Shown one piece after another: positions 33,910 to 43,438 of a DNA stretch of 64,000 bases. Under the pieces are notes generated by a model that searched no databases, was not told where the DNA came from, and worked only from the letters and a program-made list of their open reading frames with translations. The stretch's first letter is position 1. Each line of letters starts with the position of its first letter. The stretch is from NCBI RefSeq assembly GCF_004217555.1, contig NZ_SHKW01000001.1, forward strand, positions 2,356,001 to 2,420,000. Reading direction: 5' to 3'. Origin of the DNA: Edaphobacter modestus. Lineage in GTDB: Bacteria > Acidobacteriota > Terriglobia > Terriglobales > Acidobacteriaceae. A program made the translations under genes and the position numbers.

Positions 33910-34128
33910 CTACTTGTAGCGGTAGACGATACGGCCACGATTGAGATCGTACGGACTGAGCTCAATCGCGACACGGTCGCCGGGGAGGATGCGGATGAAG
34001 TTCTTACGCATACGCCCGGAGACGTGTGCCAGAGCCTGGTGCTTATTCTCAAGCTCGACCCGGAACATCGCGTTCGGCAGGGTCTCGACGACCACGGCCA
34101 TTACCTCAATTGCATCTTCCTTCGACAA
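33910..34128 (-). CDS. infA: translation initiation factor IF-1
   Basis: 72 residues from a TTG at 34128, exactly the usual IF-1 length. It begins [20 protein letters not shown] and ends [16 protein letters not shown], with the OB-fold S1 motif [24 protein letters not shown] lies five bases upstream of the TTG. An in-frame ATG at 34167 would add 13 non-conserved residues and would place the ribosome-binding site inside the gene. Confidence 0.95.
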   Translation of the reverse strand: MSKEDAIEVMAVVVETLPNAMFRVELENKHQALAHVSGRMRKNFIRILPGDRVAIELSPYDLNRGRIVYRYK

Positions 34129-34196
34129 ACGATCTCCTTTGGAAGAGTTTTTTTCAACTCTCTCCACAAAACGGTTGTGAGTGCGGGGCCCACGGC

Positions 34197-34219
34197 ATGA
34201 TCCAGTGCAACTGGATCAT
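34197..34219 (-). other. perfect hairpin between map and infA
   Basis: ATGATCCAGT (34197-34206) and ACTGGATCAT (34210-34219) form a 10-bp stem closed by GCA, in a 196-base spacer. There is no U-run on the transcript side. It may mark an RNA-processing site or shield the infA leader. Confidence 0.5.
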
Positions 34220-34324
34220 AGGCGCGCGGCGTACCGCACGCAGCATCTCTTATGATACCCCAGTTCCAGCTGTTTTCCTATGCCGGTCTGGGATTTCCCT
34301 TGGTTTTCCGCCAGAAATAGGCCC

Positions 34325-35074
34325 TCAGCGGGTCAAAACCAGGGGGCCGTTCTTGGTAAGAGCGACGGTGTGCTCAAAGTGAGCACTATAACTTCCATCC
34401 ACCGTAACCGCCGTCCAACCGTCTTTCAGGACTTTAACCTCGGGAGCCCCAGCATTGATCATCGGTTCGATCGCCAGAACCATCCCCGCCTTGAGGCGAA
34501 GGCCCTTGCCGTGGGTTCCAAAGTTGGGGACCTGGGGGTCTTCGTGCATGCTGCGTCCGATGCCGTGACCGACGAAATCACGAACGACGCCAAAGCCCTC
34601 GGCTTCGCAGATCTCCTGCACTGCCGCGCCAATATCGAAGAGCCTTCCACCGACCTTGCACTGCTCGATGGCGGCTTCGAGCGCAGTCTGGGTTACGTCG
34701 AGCAGCTTTTGGATGCGGGGCTCCGGTTTCCCAATGGCGTAGGTGACGGCCGCATCGGAGTAGTAACCGTCGATGATCACTCCGCAGTCGATCGAGAGAA
34801 TGTCACCGTCCTTGAGGACGCGCTTTGCGTTGGGCATGCCGTGGACGACCTCGTCATTGATCGAGGTGCACAGGGCAGATGGAAATCCGTGGTAGCCCTT
34901 GAAGGCCGCCTTTCCGCCCAGCTCGGCAATCTTCGCCACGGCGATCTCCTCGAGATCCATCGTCGAGGCTCCAGCGACGACGTGCGGAGCAATCGCGTCA
35001 TGCACCTTGCGGAGAGCGATGCCGGAGACGCGCATCTTCTCGATCTCCTGCGGGGTTTTGATCATGATCGCCAT
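34325..35074 (-). CDS. map: type I methionine aminopeptidase
   Basis: 249 residues. It removes the initiator Met from nascent proteins. Metal ligands appear in order: Asp in ILSIDCGV, Asp in YYSDAAVT, His in GHGIGRSMHEDP, Glu in LAIEPMIN and Glu in HFEHTVAL. The substrate-pocket His is in GYHGFPSALCTS. It lies between adk and infA, the usual order in this operon. Confidence 0.97.
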   Translation of the reverse strand: MAIMIKTPQEIEKMRVSGIALRKVHDAIAPHVVAGASTMDLEEIAVAKIAELGGKAAFKGYHGFPSALCTSINDEVVHGMPNAKRVLKDGDILSIDCGVIIDGYYSDAAVTYAIGKPEPRIQKLLDVTQTALEAAIEQCKVGGRLFDIGAAVQEICEAEGFGVVRDFVGHGIGRSMHEDPQVPNFGTHGKGLRLKAGMVLAIEPMINAGAPEVKVLKDGWTAVTVDGSYSAHFEHTVALTKNGPLVLTR

Positions 35075-35081
35075 AGTGCTG

Positions 35082-35807
35082 CTACTCCACCGCCTGGCGA
35101 AGCTGTTTCAGAGAGGATTCGATAGCAGCGGTGACTTGCTCGACGGAGCGGGCACCGTCCACCTCACGGAAGCGACCCTGCCGGCTGTAATGCTCGATGA
35201 CGGGCGCGGTGAGGGAGTTGTAGGCCTTCATGCGTTCCGTAAAGGCGGCCTCAGTGTCGTCGGAGCGGTGCTGCAGCGGGCTTCCGTCGAAATCGCAGAT
35301 GCCTTCCTGCTTTGGAGGCTTCGAGTAGATGTTGTAAATGTGCTTGCAGACCGGACAGATGCGGCGGCCGGTGATGCGGCGGAGAAGCTCCTGCTCATCC
35401 ACACGGATGCTGATGGCAACGAGAGGGGCGTGCCCTGCTGCGGTGGAGGTAAGGTGGCTGTCGAGCCATTCAGCCTGGCCGAGCGTGCGTGGGTAACCGT
35501 CGAGGATGTATCCGCGCTCCACGTCGGGCTGCGCGAGCCGCGCGCCGACCATATTGTTGACCATCTGGTCCGGGACGAGCTGCCCTTGATCCATCAGGCC
35601 TTTGGCCACTTTGCCCAGGTCAGTTCCGCGTGCGATGTTATCGCGGAGGATATCGCCAGTAGAGATCTGGGGAATGCCAAAATCGGCCATCAGGCGCTGA
35701 GCCTGGGTACCCTTTCCCACGCCTGGGGCTCCCAGAAGAAGAATCGGCCCGGGCAGAAAAGCAGAGGCTGCCTGGGCCGAGGAATGCGCTGCAGATTCAG
35801 AGGTCAA
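35082..35807 (-). CDS. adk: adenylate kinase
   Basis: About 241 residues. The P-loop LLGAPGVGKGTQ is followed by ISTGDILRDNI, LDGYPRTLGQAEWL and a long LID with the zinc-type C-P-V-C ... C-D-F-D arrangement (CPVCKHIYNIY, EGICDFDG). It interconverts ATP+AMP and 2 ADP. The start is uncertain: no ATG lies between the secY stop and the P-loop. TTG 35807 (with AGGGA ten bases upstream) or TTG 35816 would be used, giving about 20 extra residues before the P-loop strand. Confidence 0.93.
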   Translation of the reverse strand: MTSESAAHSSAQAASAFLPGPILLLGAPGVGKGTQAQRLMADFGIPQISTGDILRDNIARGTDLGKVAKGLMDQGQLVPDQMVNNMVGARLAQPDVERGYILDGYPRTLGQAEWLDSHLTSTAAGHAPLVAISIRVDEQELLRRITGRRICPVCKHIYNIYSKPPKQEGICDFDGSPLQHRSDDTEAAFTERMKAYNSLTAPVIEHYSRQGRFREVDGARSVEQVTAAIESSLKQLRQAVE

Positions 35808-35820
35808 AATTTCCAATTCC

Positions 35821-37233
35821 CTACCAGCTCTTGCGTCCACGGATACGGCCGCTCTTCGGAGTAAAGCCGTCGTAGTGACGCATGATGAGTTGCGATTCGA
35901 TCTGCTGAACCGTGTCCATGGCAACGCCTACGACGATCAGAAGGCTGGTGCCACCAAAGTAGAAAGTCACGCCCAGTCCATTGGTGATCCAGCTGGGAAG
36001 CTTGTCAAAGATGGGCCCGACCAGCCAGAGATGATTGAAATGGATTCCGCTGATGATCATCTGCGGAATCATCACAATGATGATCAGGTAGACTGCTCCG
36101 ACGAGCGTGATCCGAGTCAAAACATCGTTCACGAAGTCCGCGGTTCGCTTGCCCGGACGGATGCCTGGAATAAATCCGCCGTACTTGCGCATATTGTCGG
36201 CGATGTCGTCGGGACGGAAGACGATGGAGATGTAGAAGTAGGCGAAGAAGACAATCGCCACCACGAAGACCAGTTCATAGAAGGGCTCGCCGGGCGAGAT
36301 GTACTGGAAGAGCGGGCCCAGCAGCTTGGTATCGCGGAGAGGGGCGCTGCCGAAGATGCTCATCCCCGCGAAGAGCAGCGGAGCCGACAGGATGGAGCTG
36401 GCAAAGATGACCGGCATGACGCCGCCGGAGTTCACCTTGAGGGGAAGATGTGTGGACTGTCCGCCCATCATCCTTCGGCCGACGATGCGCTTGGCATATT
36501 GGACTGGGATGCGGCGCTCGGAACGTTCCACGTAGACGATAAACGCGACGACCGCGATCATGCCGGCGATGAGAATAGCGACCGCGATGGGCGTAAAGGC
36601 TCCCCATGCGTTGGTCTGAACCTTGTCGTAAAGCTCAGCAATTCCCTTGGGGACGCCGACTACGATTCCGGCGAAGATCAACAGCGACATACCATTGCCG
36701 ATGCCGCGCTCGGTGATCTGCTCACCAAGCCACATGATGAATGCGGTTCCCGCCGTAAGCGTAAGCACGCAGAGCGGGATAAAGGCACCTCGCGAGATGG
36801 TCACCATGGAGGAGCCGGTGGAGGTATTCGTCAAGGTCAGCGCGATGGTGAACGACTGCACGATCCCGAGGAGCACCGTGACGTAGCGGGTCCACTGGGT
36901 GATCTTGCGACGGCCCAGCTCGCCTTCCTTCTGCAGCTTCGCCAGAGGCTCGTAGATAACGGTGAGCAGCTGGAAGATGATCGACGCCGTGATGTACGGC
37001 ATGATGCCGAGGGCGAAGATCGTCAGCTTGCGCAGGTTTCCGCCCGAGAACAGATCGACCAGGCCAAGGGCCGAGCCGGAGTTCTGATTGAAGAACTCCG
37101 CCAGCATGGCGCCGTTGATGCCGGGAGTGGGGATGTGGGATCCAAGGCGGTAGACCGCCAGCAGACCGAGCGTGAACAGGACACGCTTGCGGAGGTCTGG
37201 GATACGGAAGATGTTTGCGAACTTGTCGAACAT
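35821..37233 (-). CDS. secY: preprotein translocase subunit SecY
   Basis: 470 residues with ten transmembrane segments. SecY is the channel of the Sec translocon. It starts FDKFANIFRIPDLRKRVLFT and shows LGIMPYITASIIFQLL, the cytoplasmic loop KEGELGRRKITQWTRY, and a basic C-terminus RIRGRKSW. The normal position is between rplO and adk. Confidence 0.97.
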   Translation of the reverse strand: MFDKFANIFRIPDLRKRVLFTLGLLAVYRLGSHIPTPGINGAMLAEFFNQNSGSALGLVDLFSGGNLRKLTIFALGIMPYITASIIFQLLTVIYEPLAKLQKEGELGRRKITQWTRYVTVLLGIVQSFTIALTLTNTSTGSSMVTISRGAFIPLCVLTLTAGTAFIMWLGEQITERGIGNGMSLLIFAGIVVGVPKGIAELYDKVQTNAWGAFTPIAVAILIAGMIAVVAFIVYVERSERRIPVQYAKRIVGRRMMGGQSTHLPLKVNSGGVMPVIFASSILSAPLLFAGMSIFGSAPLRDTKLLGPLFQYISPGEPFYELVFVVAIVFFAYFYISIVFRPDDIADNMRKYGGFIPGIRPGKRTADFVNDVLTRITLVGAVYLIIIVMIPQMIISGIHFNHLWLVGPIFDKLPSWITNGLGVTFYFGGTSLLIVVGVAMDTVQQIESQLIMRHYDGFTPKSGRIRGRKSW

Positions 37234-37284
37234 CGGAGCGCGGAACCTCGAGGGTGAAACGGAAGATTCGGGATCAACGGCGAT

Positions 37285-37305
37285 GCGAGGGAGCCTCTCC
37301 CTCGC
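37285..37305 (-). other. hairpin in the rplO-secY spacer
   Basis: GCGAGGGAG (37285-37293) and CTCCCTCGC (37297-37305) form a perfect 9-bp stem with a 3-base loop. It lies between the rplO stop and the secY start and lacks a U-run on the minus strand, so it is not an obvious terminator. Confidence 0.45.
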
Positions 37306-37341
37306 CAGCCTTAATTCTACATGCTCGCAGCCGTGGACATT

Positions 37342-37803
37342 TTAAGCGATCAAAACGGCCTTGCCGCCAGCCTTTTCGATCGCCTCCTGGGCGGTCTTCG
37401 AGAACTTGTGGGCGTGGACCGTGACGGCGGCCGTGATCTCTCCATTATTGAGTACCTTGATGAGGCCGTTGCGCTTACGGAGAAGTCCCAGGGCGACGAT
37501 CTTGTCGAGGGTGAACTCGGTCTCCGAGGAGGCGGCGTGGATCTCGGCGATGCGATCGAGGCCGAGAACCGTGTACTCGGTGCGGAAGATGTTGGTGAAG
37601 CCACGCTTGGGGAGACGGCGATGCAGCGGCATCTGGCCGCCTTCGAAGCCACGCATCAGGCTGGAGCCGGAGCGCGAACCCTGGCCCTTATGACCACGGG
37701 TGGAGGTCTTACCCATGCCCGAACCCATACCGCGGCCGACACGCTTCTTATTGCTATTGGCCTTTGCAGGGGCCTTCAGATTGGAGAGATTACGGATTGC
37801 CAT
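37342..37803 (-). CDS. rplO: 50S ribosomal protein L15
   Basis: 153 residues from the ATG at 37803. The Gly-rich N-terminus (KRVGRGMGSGMGKTSTRGHKGQ) and RGFEGGQMPLHRRLPKRGF are the L15 signature. The C-terminal domain contains LGLLRKRNGLIKVL. The frame is open 14 codons further upstream but conservation starts at AIRNLSNL. Confidence 0.96.
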   Translation of the reverse strand: MAIRNLSNLKAPAKANSNKKRVGRGMGSGMGKTSTRGHKGQGSRSGSSLMRGFEGGQMPLHRRLPKRGFTNIFRTEYTVLGLDRIAEIHAASSETEFTLDKIVALGLLRKRNGLIKVLNNGEITAAVTVHAHKFSKTAQEAIEKAGGKAVLIA

Positions 37804-37892
37804 TGTTTCCTCGCTATAACGCCGGGAGGTTACCCCGACTCGCATTTTGGGATTGGCCTTAGACCAATCGATTAAGAGTCGACAGCTCCACC

Positions 37893-38081
37893 CTACTCGA
37901 CGACGCGGACGAGATGGGGAATCTTGGCGACCATGCCGCGGATGGACGGCGTGTCTTCGCGCTCAACGATCTGATTCAGACGAGTGAAGCCGAGGCCCTT
38001 GACGACGAGCTTGTGCTTCTCCGGCGTGGCGATCTTCGAACGGAAGTACTGCAGCTTGATTTTGGCTTTGGTTTCGGCCAT
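37893..38081 (-). CDS. rpmD: 50S ribosomal protein L30
   Basis: 62 residues: KIKLQYFRSKIATPEKHKLV, then GLGFTRLNQIVEREDTPSIRG and MVAKIPHLVRVVE. This is the short bacterial L30 pattern, between rpsE and rplO. Confidence 0.95.
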   Translation of the reverse strand: MAETKAKIKLQYFRSKIATPEKHKLVVKGLGFTRLNQIVEREDTPSIRGMVAKIPHLVRVVE

Positions 38082-38097
38082 GACTTAGGGGCTCCTC

Positions 38098-38604
38098 TTA
38101 CAGTTCTTCTTCAGCTTTGCCGCGCAGCGCAGCTACTTCGGCCTTGTTGCGAAGCTGGGTGAGAGCGTCGAAGGTGGCCTTGATGACGTTATGCGGATTC
38201 TTGGTGCCGAGGGACTTGGTCAAGACGTTCTGCACGCCGACCGAGGTCATCACGGCGCGGACCGTACCTCCAGCGATGACACCCGTACCCTCAGGGGCGG
38301 GCTTCAGCATGACCTGGCCTGCACCATAGTGGCCCAGCACCTGGTGCGGGATGGACGTATCGGTGAGGTTGATCTTGAAGAGGTTCTTCTTGGCGGCCTC
38401 GATGCCCTTGCGGATGGCCTGCGGAACTTCCTTGGCCTTGCCCGAGCCGTAGCCCACAACACCCTCTGCCGGGTCGCCGATGACGACGAGCGCGGCGAAG
38501 GACATGTTCTTGCCACCCTTGACGACCTTGGTGACGCGATTGATGCTGACGACCTGATCCTTCAGGTTGAGGCGGTTCGCGTCGATCTTTTTCTTTGTTG
38601 CCAT
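38098..38604 (-). CDS. rpsE: 30S ribosomal protein S5
   Basis: 168 residues. The N-terminal dsRNA-binding-like domain has [20 protein letters not shown] and [20 protein letters not shown]. The C-terminal domain has [18 protein letters not shown], the region where error-prone and spectinomycin-related changes map in other bacteria. Standard length. Confidence 0.97.
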   Translation of the reverse strand: MATKKKIDANRLNLKDQVVSINRVTKVVKGGKNMSFAALVVIGDPAEGVVGYGSGKAKEVPQAIRKGIEAAKKNLFKINLTDTSIPHQVLGHYGAGQVMLKPAPEGTGVIAGGTVRAVMTSVGVQNVLTKSLGTKNPHNVIKATFDALTQLRNKAEVAALRGKAEEEL

Positions 38605-38656
38605 AGTGTCTTATCCAGCTTTCTGGCAGCCCGGCTGCGGGCGCCTTTCAAGAAAC

Positions 38657-39022
38657 TTAGAACTCCAGACCCGCCTCGCGGGCTGCGTCGGCCAGGGCCT
38701 TGATGCGTCCATGATAGAGATAGCCACCACGATCGAAGACCACCTTCTTGATGCCCTTCTGCTGCGCACGCTCGGCGATGAGCTTGCCGACTTCGACGGC
38801 CGCGGCCACGTTGCCGCCAGTCTTCTTTGCTTCGCCCTTCTTGGTGAGGGTCGAGGCGGAGGCGATGGTAACGCCGCTGGCGTCGTCGATCAGCTGCGTG
38901 TAGATGTGATCGAGCGAGCGGTAGACGTTCAGGCGCGGACGCTCGGCGGTGCCGGACATCTTTTCACGGATACGCGTATGAACGCGCTTGCGGATGACGT
39001 CGCGTTTGCGAGGAGTAATCAT
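38657..39022 (-). CDS. rplR: 50S ribosomal protein L18
   Basis: 121 residues: [20 protein letters not shown] and [17 protein letters not shown] at the N-terminus, [20 protein letters not shown] at the C-terminus. L18 binds 5S rRNA. The spacer between the rplF stop and this gene is unusually long (216 bases). Confidence 0.96.
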   Translation of the reverse strand: MITPRKRDVIRKRVHTRIREKMSGTAERPRLNVYRSLDHIYTQLIDDASGVTIASASTLTKKGEAKKTGGNVAAAVEVGKLIAERAQQKGIKKVVFDRGGYLYHGRIKALADAAREAGLEF

Positions 39023-39184
39023 AGTTCGTTTCCTTCCTAACAGCGTCGCCAGAGTGCTGACGACGTTCGGTTTGTACTGCCAATCGGGAACAGGGACCAG
39101 AGGCGGACTTCAAAAACTCCCTCAAACTACCGGGCGAGTTCATGGTCAGCCTCCGGTTCCCAACTTGCGGCTTATGCCCGGACC

Positions 39185-39205
39185 TTACCTAGCGCCGGTC
39201 TTGAC
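39185..39205 (-). repeat. degenerate second copy of the rplF 3' end
   Basis: On the minus strand, GTCAAGACCGGCGCTAGGTAA (39205-39185) would encode V-K-T-G-A-R-stop. The true rplF end, 54 bases upstream on the transcript, encodes G-K-T-G-A-K-stop, with twelve consecutive identical bases (CAAGACCGGCGC) and an aligned TAA. It lies in the rplF-rplR spacer and is not part of a reading frame with a start. Confidence 0.5.
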
Positions 39206-39238
39206 ACAGAGCGCGGAAACAAATCCTATCCTTCCCGC

Positions 39239-39778
39239 TTACTTCGCGCCGGTCTTGCCAACCTTCTTCTTCAGCTTCTCGCCGGTATAGCGGACGCCCT
39301 TGTTCTTGTACGGATCGGGCTTGCGGAGCGCACGCATATCAGCGGCCACCTGGCCAACCTTCTGCCGGTCAATTCCGGAGATGGTCACGTGGGTCTGCTT
39401 AGGATCAATCGCAACCTCAATGCCGGCAGGCAACGGGAACTCGATCGGATGGGAGTAGCCCAGGGTAAAGACGACAACGCCATTCCCCTTCAGTTCGACA
39501 CGGTACCCAATGCCGACGATGTCAAGTTCCTTGGTCCAACCAGCGGTAACGCCGTGGACAGCATTAAAGACCAGAGCGCGTGCAAGGCCATGGAACGCAG
39601 CCTGCTTGTCGTTCTCACGCTCGGCAATGATTGCGCCATCCTTCTGGACGAGAGAGATACCAGCCGGGAGCAGAGCGGTGACCTTGCCCTTGGGGCCTTC
39701 TACGAGAACAGTGTTGCCATTGACGGTGTACTTGACACCGGCGGGCATGGGAATCGGTTTCTTGCCAATACGAGACAT
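39239..39778 (-). CDS. rplF: 50S ribosomal protein L6
   Basis: 179 residues from the ATG at 39778: [18 protein letters not shown] at the N-terminus, the internal duplication of the L6 fold, and the conserved C-terminal [20 protein letters not shown] followed by [21 protein letters not shown]6 lies near the sarcin-ricin loop. Confidence 0.97.
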   Translation of the reverse strand: MSRIGKKPIPMPAGVKYTVNGNTVLVEGPKGKVTALLPAGISLVQKDGAIIAERENDKQAAFHGLARALVFNAVHGVTAGWTKELDIVGIGYRVELKGNGVVVFTLGYSHPIEFPLPAGIEVAIDPKQTHVTISGIDRQKVGQVAADMRALRKPDPYKNKGVRYTGEKLKKKVGKTGAK

Positions 39779-39894
39779 ACTGAATCCTTTTGGGGCTTGC
39801 GAGTCGCGAAGGGATTTCGTACCTTCTTCGTTCCACTGCAGCCTGCGGCAACTGCCGTAATGCATCCTTCAAAATCTCTTCAACAACTCCACGA

Positions 39895-40293
39895 TTACCA
39901 GACTTCGCAGAGAATCTCGCCGCCAACGCCTTCGCGGCGTGCCTGACGACCGGTCATGACGCCCTTGGGAGTGGTAATAATCGAGATGCCAAGGCCACCC
40001 TGAACGCGCCGGATCTCGTCGCGGCCAACATACACACGGCATCCGGGGCGGGAGACGCGCTGCAGGTCACGAATCGCAGCCTCGTTGTTCGTGCCGTACT
40101 TCAGATAGACTCGAATAACCTTCTGGCCATTCTCCTCGGTCGCCTTGTAGTTGGCGATGTAACCCTCGTCCTTGAGGATGCGGGCGATCTCCGCCTTCAA
40201 CTTGGAGGCTGGAACGTCAAGCTTCTGGTGGCGAGCCCGGATGGAGTTGCGAATACGGGTCAGAAAATCTGCTACTGGATCGGTAAGGTTCAT
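39895..40293 (-). CDS. rpsH: 30S ribosomal protein S8
   Basis: 132 residues: DPVADFLTRIRNSIRARHQK at the N-terminus and GLGISIITTPKGVMTGRQAR near the C-terminus, the S8 signature. In E. coli S8 is the translational repressor of the spc operon. The 181-base spacer upstream (40294-40474) includes a short perfect dyad CGTTCGC/GCGAACG at 40312-40327. Confidence 0.97.
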   Translation of the reverse strand: MNLTDPVADFLTRIRNSIRARHQKLDVPASKLKAEIARILKDEGYIANYKATEENGQKVIRVYLKYGTNNEAAIRDLQRVSRPGCRVYVGRDEIRRVQGGLGISIITTPKGVMTGRQARREGVGGEILCEVW

Positions 40294-40474
40294 TCAATCT
40301 CCTTCATTCCCCGTTCGCTCGCGAACGTAGCTGATGCGAGAACCAGCGGAAATGTTGTTGCCTGCTTGTTTCCGTTCCAGACGTCTGCACCCTAAGCATG
40401 GCTCGAATGAGGTCTCTGAAGCGGGCGTGTGAGTAAATCCTCGCACGCGGGTTGGTGATGTTATTGTAGCAGCT

Positions 40475-40660
40475 CTACCAGCTCGACTTCACGACACCCG
40501 GAATCTCCCCCTTGAGGGCGAGTGAACGGAAGCAGAGACGGCAGACGCCGAACTTGCGAAGGAAGGCGCGCGGGCGGCCGCAGAGCTGGCAGCGGTTGTG
40601 CTGGCGGGACTTGAACTTCGGCTTGCGTGCGTCTTTGACGCGCTTTGCTGTGGTTGCCAT
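40475..40660 (-). CDS. rpsZ: 30S ribosomal protein S14, zinc-binding type Z
   Basis: 61 residues with the C-x2-C ... C-x2-C zinc knuckle ([36 protein letters not shown]). This is the short zinc form, as opposed to the ~100-residue zinc-free S14. Standard position between rplE and rpsH. Confidence 0.95.
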   Translation of the reverse strand: MATTAKRVKDARKPKFKSRQHNRCQLCGRPRAFLRKFGVCRLCFRSLALKGEIPGVVKSSW

Positions 40661-40720
40661 ATCGTTTAACTCTCTATCCTTGCAAAAACTGTTAGTAGCC
40701 CCAGAGACCCCTTGTACGGG

Positions 40721-41269
40721 TTACGCGCCCTGGCGGAAGGGCATACCGAATCCCCTCAGAAGCGCGCGAGCGTCGTTGTCGTCCTTTGCGGTCGTCACGA
40801 TGGTGACGTTCATGCCTTTGAGCTTATCGACCTTCGCATAGTCGATCTCGGCGAAGATAAGCTGGTCCCGCAGTCCAAGCGTATAGTTGCCGCGGCCGTC
40901 GAAGCTCTTCGAGGAGACACCACGAAAGTCGCGCACGCGCGGAAGAGCGATCGAGATCAGGCGGTCGAGGAACTCGTACATCGTATCCCCACGGAGGGTG
41001 ACCATCGCACCGATGGGCATTCCCTCGCGAACCTTGAAGGCCGCGATCGACTTCTTCGCCTTGGTGGTCACCGGCTTCTGTCCGGTGATGGCGGCAAGAT
41101 CGGCCACCAGGGGATCCATGATCTTGACATTCTGGGTCGCCTCGCCCAAGCCCATGTTGACGACGATCTTCTCAAGCTTCGGAACCGCCATTATGTTCTC
41201 AAGATTGAGTTCCTTGGCGAGGGCCGGCTTGATCTCTTTGTCGTACTTCTCTCTGAATCGTGATGCCAT
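40721..41269 (-). CDS. rplE: 50S ribosomal protein L5
   Basis: 182 residues from the ATG at 41269: [32 protein letters not shown] and [20 protein letters not shown], then [21 protein letters not shown]5 binds 5S rRNA and P-site tRNA. The frame is open upstream but conservation begins at ASRFREKY. Confidence 0.97.
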   Translation of the reverse strand: MASRFREKYDKEIKPALAKELNLENIMAVPKLEKIVVNMGLGEATQNVKIMDPLVADLAAITGQKPVTTKAKKSIAAFKVREGMPIGAMVTLRGDTMYEFLDRLISIALPRVRDFRGVSSKSFDGRGNYTLGLRDQLIFAEIDYAKVDKLKGMNVTIVTTAKDDNDARALLRGFGMPFRQGA

Positions 41270-41369
41270 TGTGTGTCTTCGCTTTCTCCACGGTTCCCGG
41301 ATTGGCCTTAGCCGTCTACCGATTCGTGGGGTGAACCTTTTGAATTCTTTTACTGCCCCTAACGCAAAA

Positions 41370-41729
41370 CTACTTCTTCTTCTCGGCAATCGCGTTTCCG
41401 CTCGCCTTGGAAAAACGGACCTTCTTCTCACCCTCGAGCCGGGTTCCGATGCGAGTTTTGTTGCCCTCTGCATCGACCAGCATAACGTTCGAGATGTGGA
41501 TCGACGACTCCTGCTCGGCAATGCCACCCTTGATGTTGCGCTGAGGGTTTGGCTTGACGTGCTTCTTGACCATTCCAACGCCTTCAACCAGCACGCGCTG
41601 CCGATCAGCTATTACGCGCAAAACGCGATGCGGCTTGTCGCCCTTGTCTTTACCGGCGATCACAACGACCAGATCGTTGCGCTTGATCTTGATCTTGCTC
41701 TTCGTAACGGGCTTGTACTTTGTAGCCAT
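41370..41729 (-). CDS. rplX: 50S ribosomal protein L24
   Basis: 119 residues with the KOW motif ([20 protein letters not shown], then [16 protein letters not shown]) and [11 protein letters not shown]24 initiates 50S assembly at the 5' end of 23S rRNA. It ends with a short Lys-rich tail. Confidence 0.96.
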   Translation of the reverse strand: MATKYKPVTKSKIKIKRNDLVVVIAGKDKGDKPHRVLRVIADRQRVLVEGVGMVKKHVKPNPQRNIKGGIAEQESSIHISNVMLVDAEGNKTRIGTRLEGEKKVRFSKASGNAIAEKKK

Positions 41730-41807
41730 CTTTATCTCCTGTTACCTCGGCAATCTGTCGGAGCCGGAATCCGCTCTATGTCGCCGCAAAGAACGCGGCG
41801 AAAGAGA

Positions 41808-42179
41808 CTAAATGACCTCGGGCGCGAGCGAGGCGATCTTGAGAAACTTCTTCTCGCGAAGCTCACGGGCAACGGGGCCGAAGACGCGGGTTCCTACGGG
41901 CTCCATCGCGTCGTTGATGACGACCGCAGCGTTCTGATCGAAGCGGATATAGGTTCCGTCCTTGCGGCGGTACTCTTTGCGGGTGCGCACGATCACCGCC
42001 TTGACGACCTTGCCTTTCTTGACGGTTCCGTCCGGCGAAGCCTCTTTGACCGCCGCCGTGACCACATCGCCCAGGCCAGCCTTCTTGCCGAGACCGCCAC
42101 CAAGGGGCAGGATCACCTGCAGCTTGCGCGCGCCAGAGTTGTCGGCCACGTCAAGGATTGTTCTCATCTGTACTGACAT
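41808..42179 (-). CDS. rplN: 50S ribosomal protein L14
   Basis: 123 residues: [40 protein letters not shown] and [20 protein letters not shown], the L14 signature. It forms an intersubunit bridge. Normal length and position. Confidence 0.97.
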   Translation of the reverse strand: MSVQMRTILDVADNSGARKLQVILPLGGGLGKKAGLGDVVTAAVKEASPDGTVKKGKVVKAVIVRTRKEYRRKDGTYIRFDQNAAVVINDAMEPVGTRVFGPVARELREKKFLKIASLAPEVI

Positions 42180-42260
42180 CGTTCGTCTCCTGGTGGTGCG
42201 GCCAGGGCCTAAATCGTCCCCTGGCTATGAATTTGAAACTTATGCAACAGCCTGCAGAGC

Positions 42261-42593
42261 TTACTTGCTCTCGGCGACCGGAGCCTTCTCGTCGGCCAGA
42301 GCCAGCGAGCTGCGACGGACGATCTCTTCGAGCGACCAGCGCTTCAGCTTCGACAGTGGACGGGCCTCGCGAATGCGAACCACGTCACCGACGCGGGCGG
42401 AGTTCTGTTCGTCGTGCGCGTAGAACTTCTTGTTCGACTTCATGACGCGCTTGTACTTGGGGTGCGCCTTGCGCATCTCGATCTCGACGACGATGGTCTT
42501 CTGCATCTTGGTCGAGACGACCAGGCCGACCTTCTCGTTACGGCGGGAGGCGGTCTGCTCGGCGGCTTCGGTCTTGTTTGTGGTCTCTGCCAT
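42261..42593 (-). CDS. rpsQ: 30S ribosomal protein S17
   Basis: 110 residues, longer than the usual ~85. An N-terminal Glu/Thr-rich extension of about 18 residues and a C-terminal tail ([14 protein letters not shown]) flank the core [20 protein letters not shown] and [20 protein letters not shown]. It is four bases downstream of rpmC. Confidence 0.96.
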   Translation of the reverse strand: MAETTNKTEAAEQTASRRNEKVGLVVSTKMQKTIVVEIEMRKAHPKYKRVMKSNKKFYAHDEQNSARVGDVVRIREARPLSKLKRWSLEEIVRRSSLALADEKAPVAESK

Positions 42594-42596
42594 GGC

Positions 42597-42863
42597 TTAG
42601 TCCTTCTTTGCTTTCTTGCGAGTGCTCTTTACCGGAGCTGCGACAACAGCGGCGGGCGCGGAGGCGTCTGCAGATGCCAGTTCGCGCTGACGGGCGACTG
42701 TCTTGATGCGGGCGATATCCAGCTTCAGCGTCCGCACCTTCTTGACGCCCTCGGTGTTGCCGAGGCTCTTCTGAAAGCGGATGCGGAACAGCTGCTCGGC
42801 AGCCTTCGTCTGCTCGCTCTTTAGCTCTTCGTCACTGAGGTTGCGAATCTTATCGAGTTCCAT
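42597..42863 (-). CDS. rpmC: 50S ribosomal protein L29 with extended tail
   Basis: 88 residues. The core (KIRNLSDEELKSEQTKAAEQ, LFRIRFQKSLGNTEGVKKVR, LDIARIKTVARQREL) is the normal ~65-residue L29. An Ala/Val/Lys-rich tail of about 23 residues ending KSTRKKAKKD is added. L29 lies by the peptide exit tunnel. Confidence 0.95.
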   Translation of the reverse strand: MELDKIRNLSDEELKSEQTKAAEQLFRIRFQKSLGNTEGVKKVRTLKLDIARIKTVARQRELASADASAPAAVVAAPVKSTRKKAKKD

Positions 42864-42883
42864 GTGTCTCTTCCTTCAAACTC

Positions 42884-43318
42884 TTACTTGGCCACGGCGG
42901 TGCTTGCAACGTCATGGCGCTGAACAAAGGTGGTCTTGAGCGGCAGCTTGTGAGCGGCCAGGCGCATCGCCTCCTTGGCGATCTCGGGGTTGACGCCCTC
43001 CATCTCGAACAGGATGCGTCCAGGGCGAACAACGCAGACCCAGTGATCCGGAGCTCCCTTGCCCTTACCCATACGGGTTTCGGCAGGCTTCTTGGTGATC
43101 GGCTTGTCAGGGAAAAGACGCAACCACACCTTGCCGCCGCGCTTGATGAATCGTGTCATCGCGATACGGCTGGCTTCAATCTGGCGGTCGGTGATGTAAC
43201 CGCACTCCATGACCTTCAGGCCGTAGTCGCCAAACGAGAGATCGGAGCCGCGCCACGCCTTGCCGGTCATCCGGCCACGCTGCTGCTTGCGATACTTCAC
43301 CTTCTTAGGCATCAACAT
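42884..43318 (-). CDS. rplP: 50S ribosomal protein L16
   Basis: 144 residues: [40 protein letters not shown] and [20 protein letters not shown]. The ATG at 43318 (MLMPKK) has AGGGG seven bases upstream; the internal ATG at 43312 is the alternative. L16 organises the A-site of the 50S subunit. The 120-base spacer before it is rich in AGCT words. Confidence 0.96.
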   Translation of the reverse strand: MLMPKKVKYRKQQRGRMTGKAWRGSDLSFGDYGLKVMECGYITDRQIEASRIAMTRFIKRGGKVWLRLFPDKPITKKPAETRMGKGKGAPDHWVCVVRPGRILFEMEGVNPEIAKEAMRLAAHKLPLKTTFVQRHDVASTAVAK

Positions 43319-43438
43319 AACGAAACCCCTAGCTGTTAGCTGCCGGCCTCCAGCTTGCAGCCAGAGACCAGCTAAAATCCAAATCCTGCTTTGCAGATCA
43401 ACCAGCCACAAGCTGAAACTCGAGGCTAGACGCTGCTT

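Noticed and set aside
34240..34262. TATCAT-like -10 upstream of infA on the minus strand
   Set aside because: No acceptable -35 at 16-18 bases, so an internal promoter is not supported.
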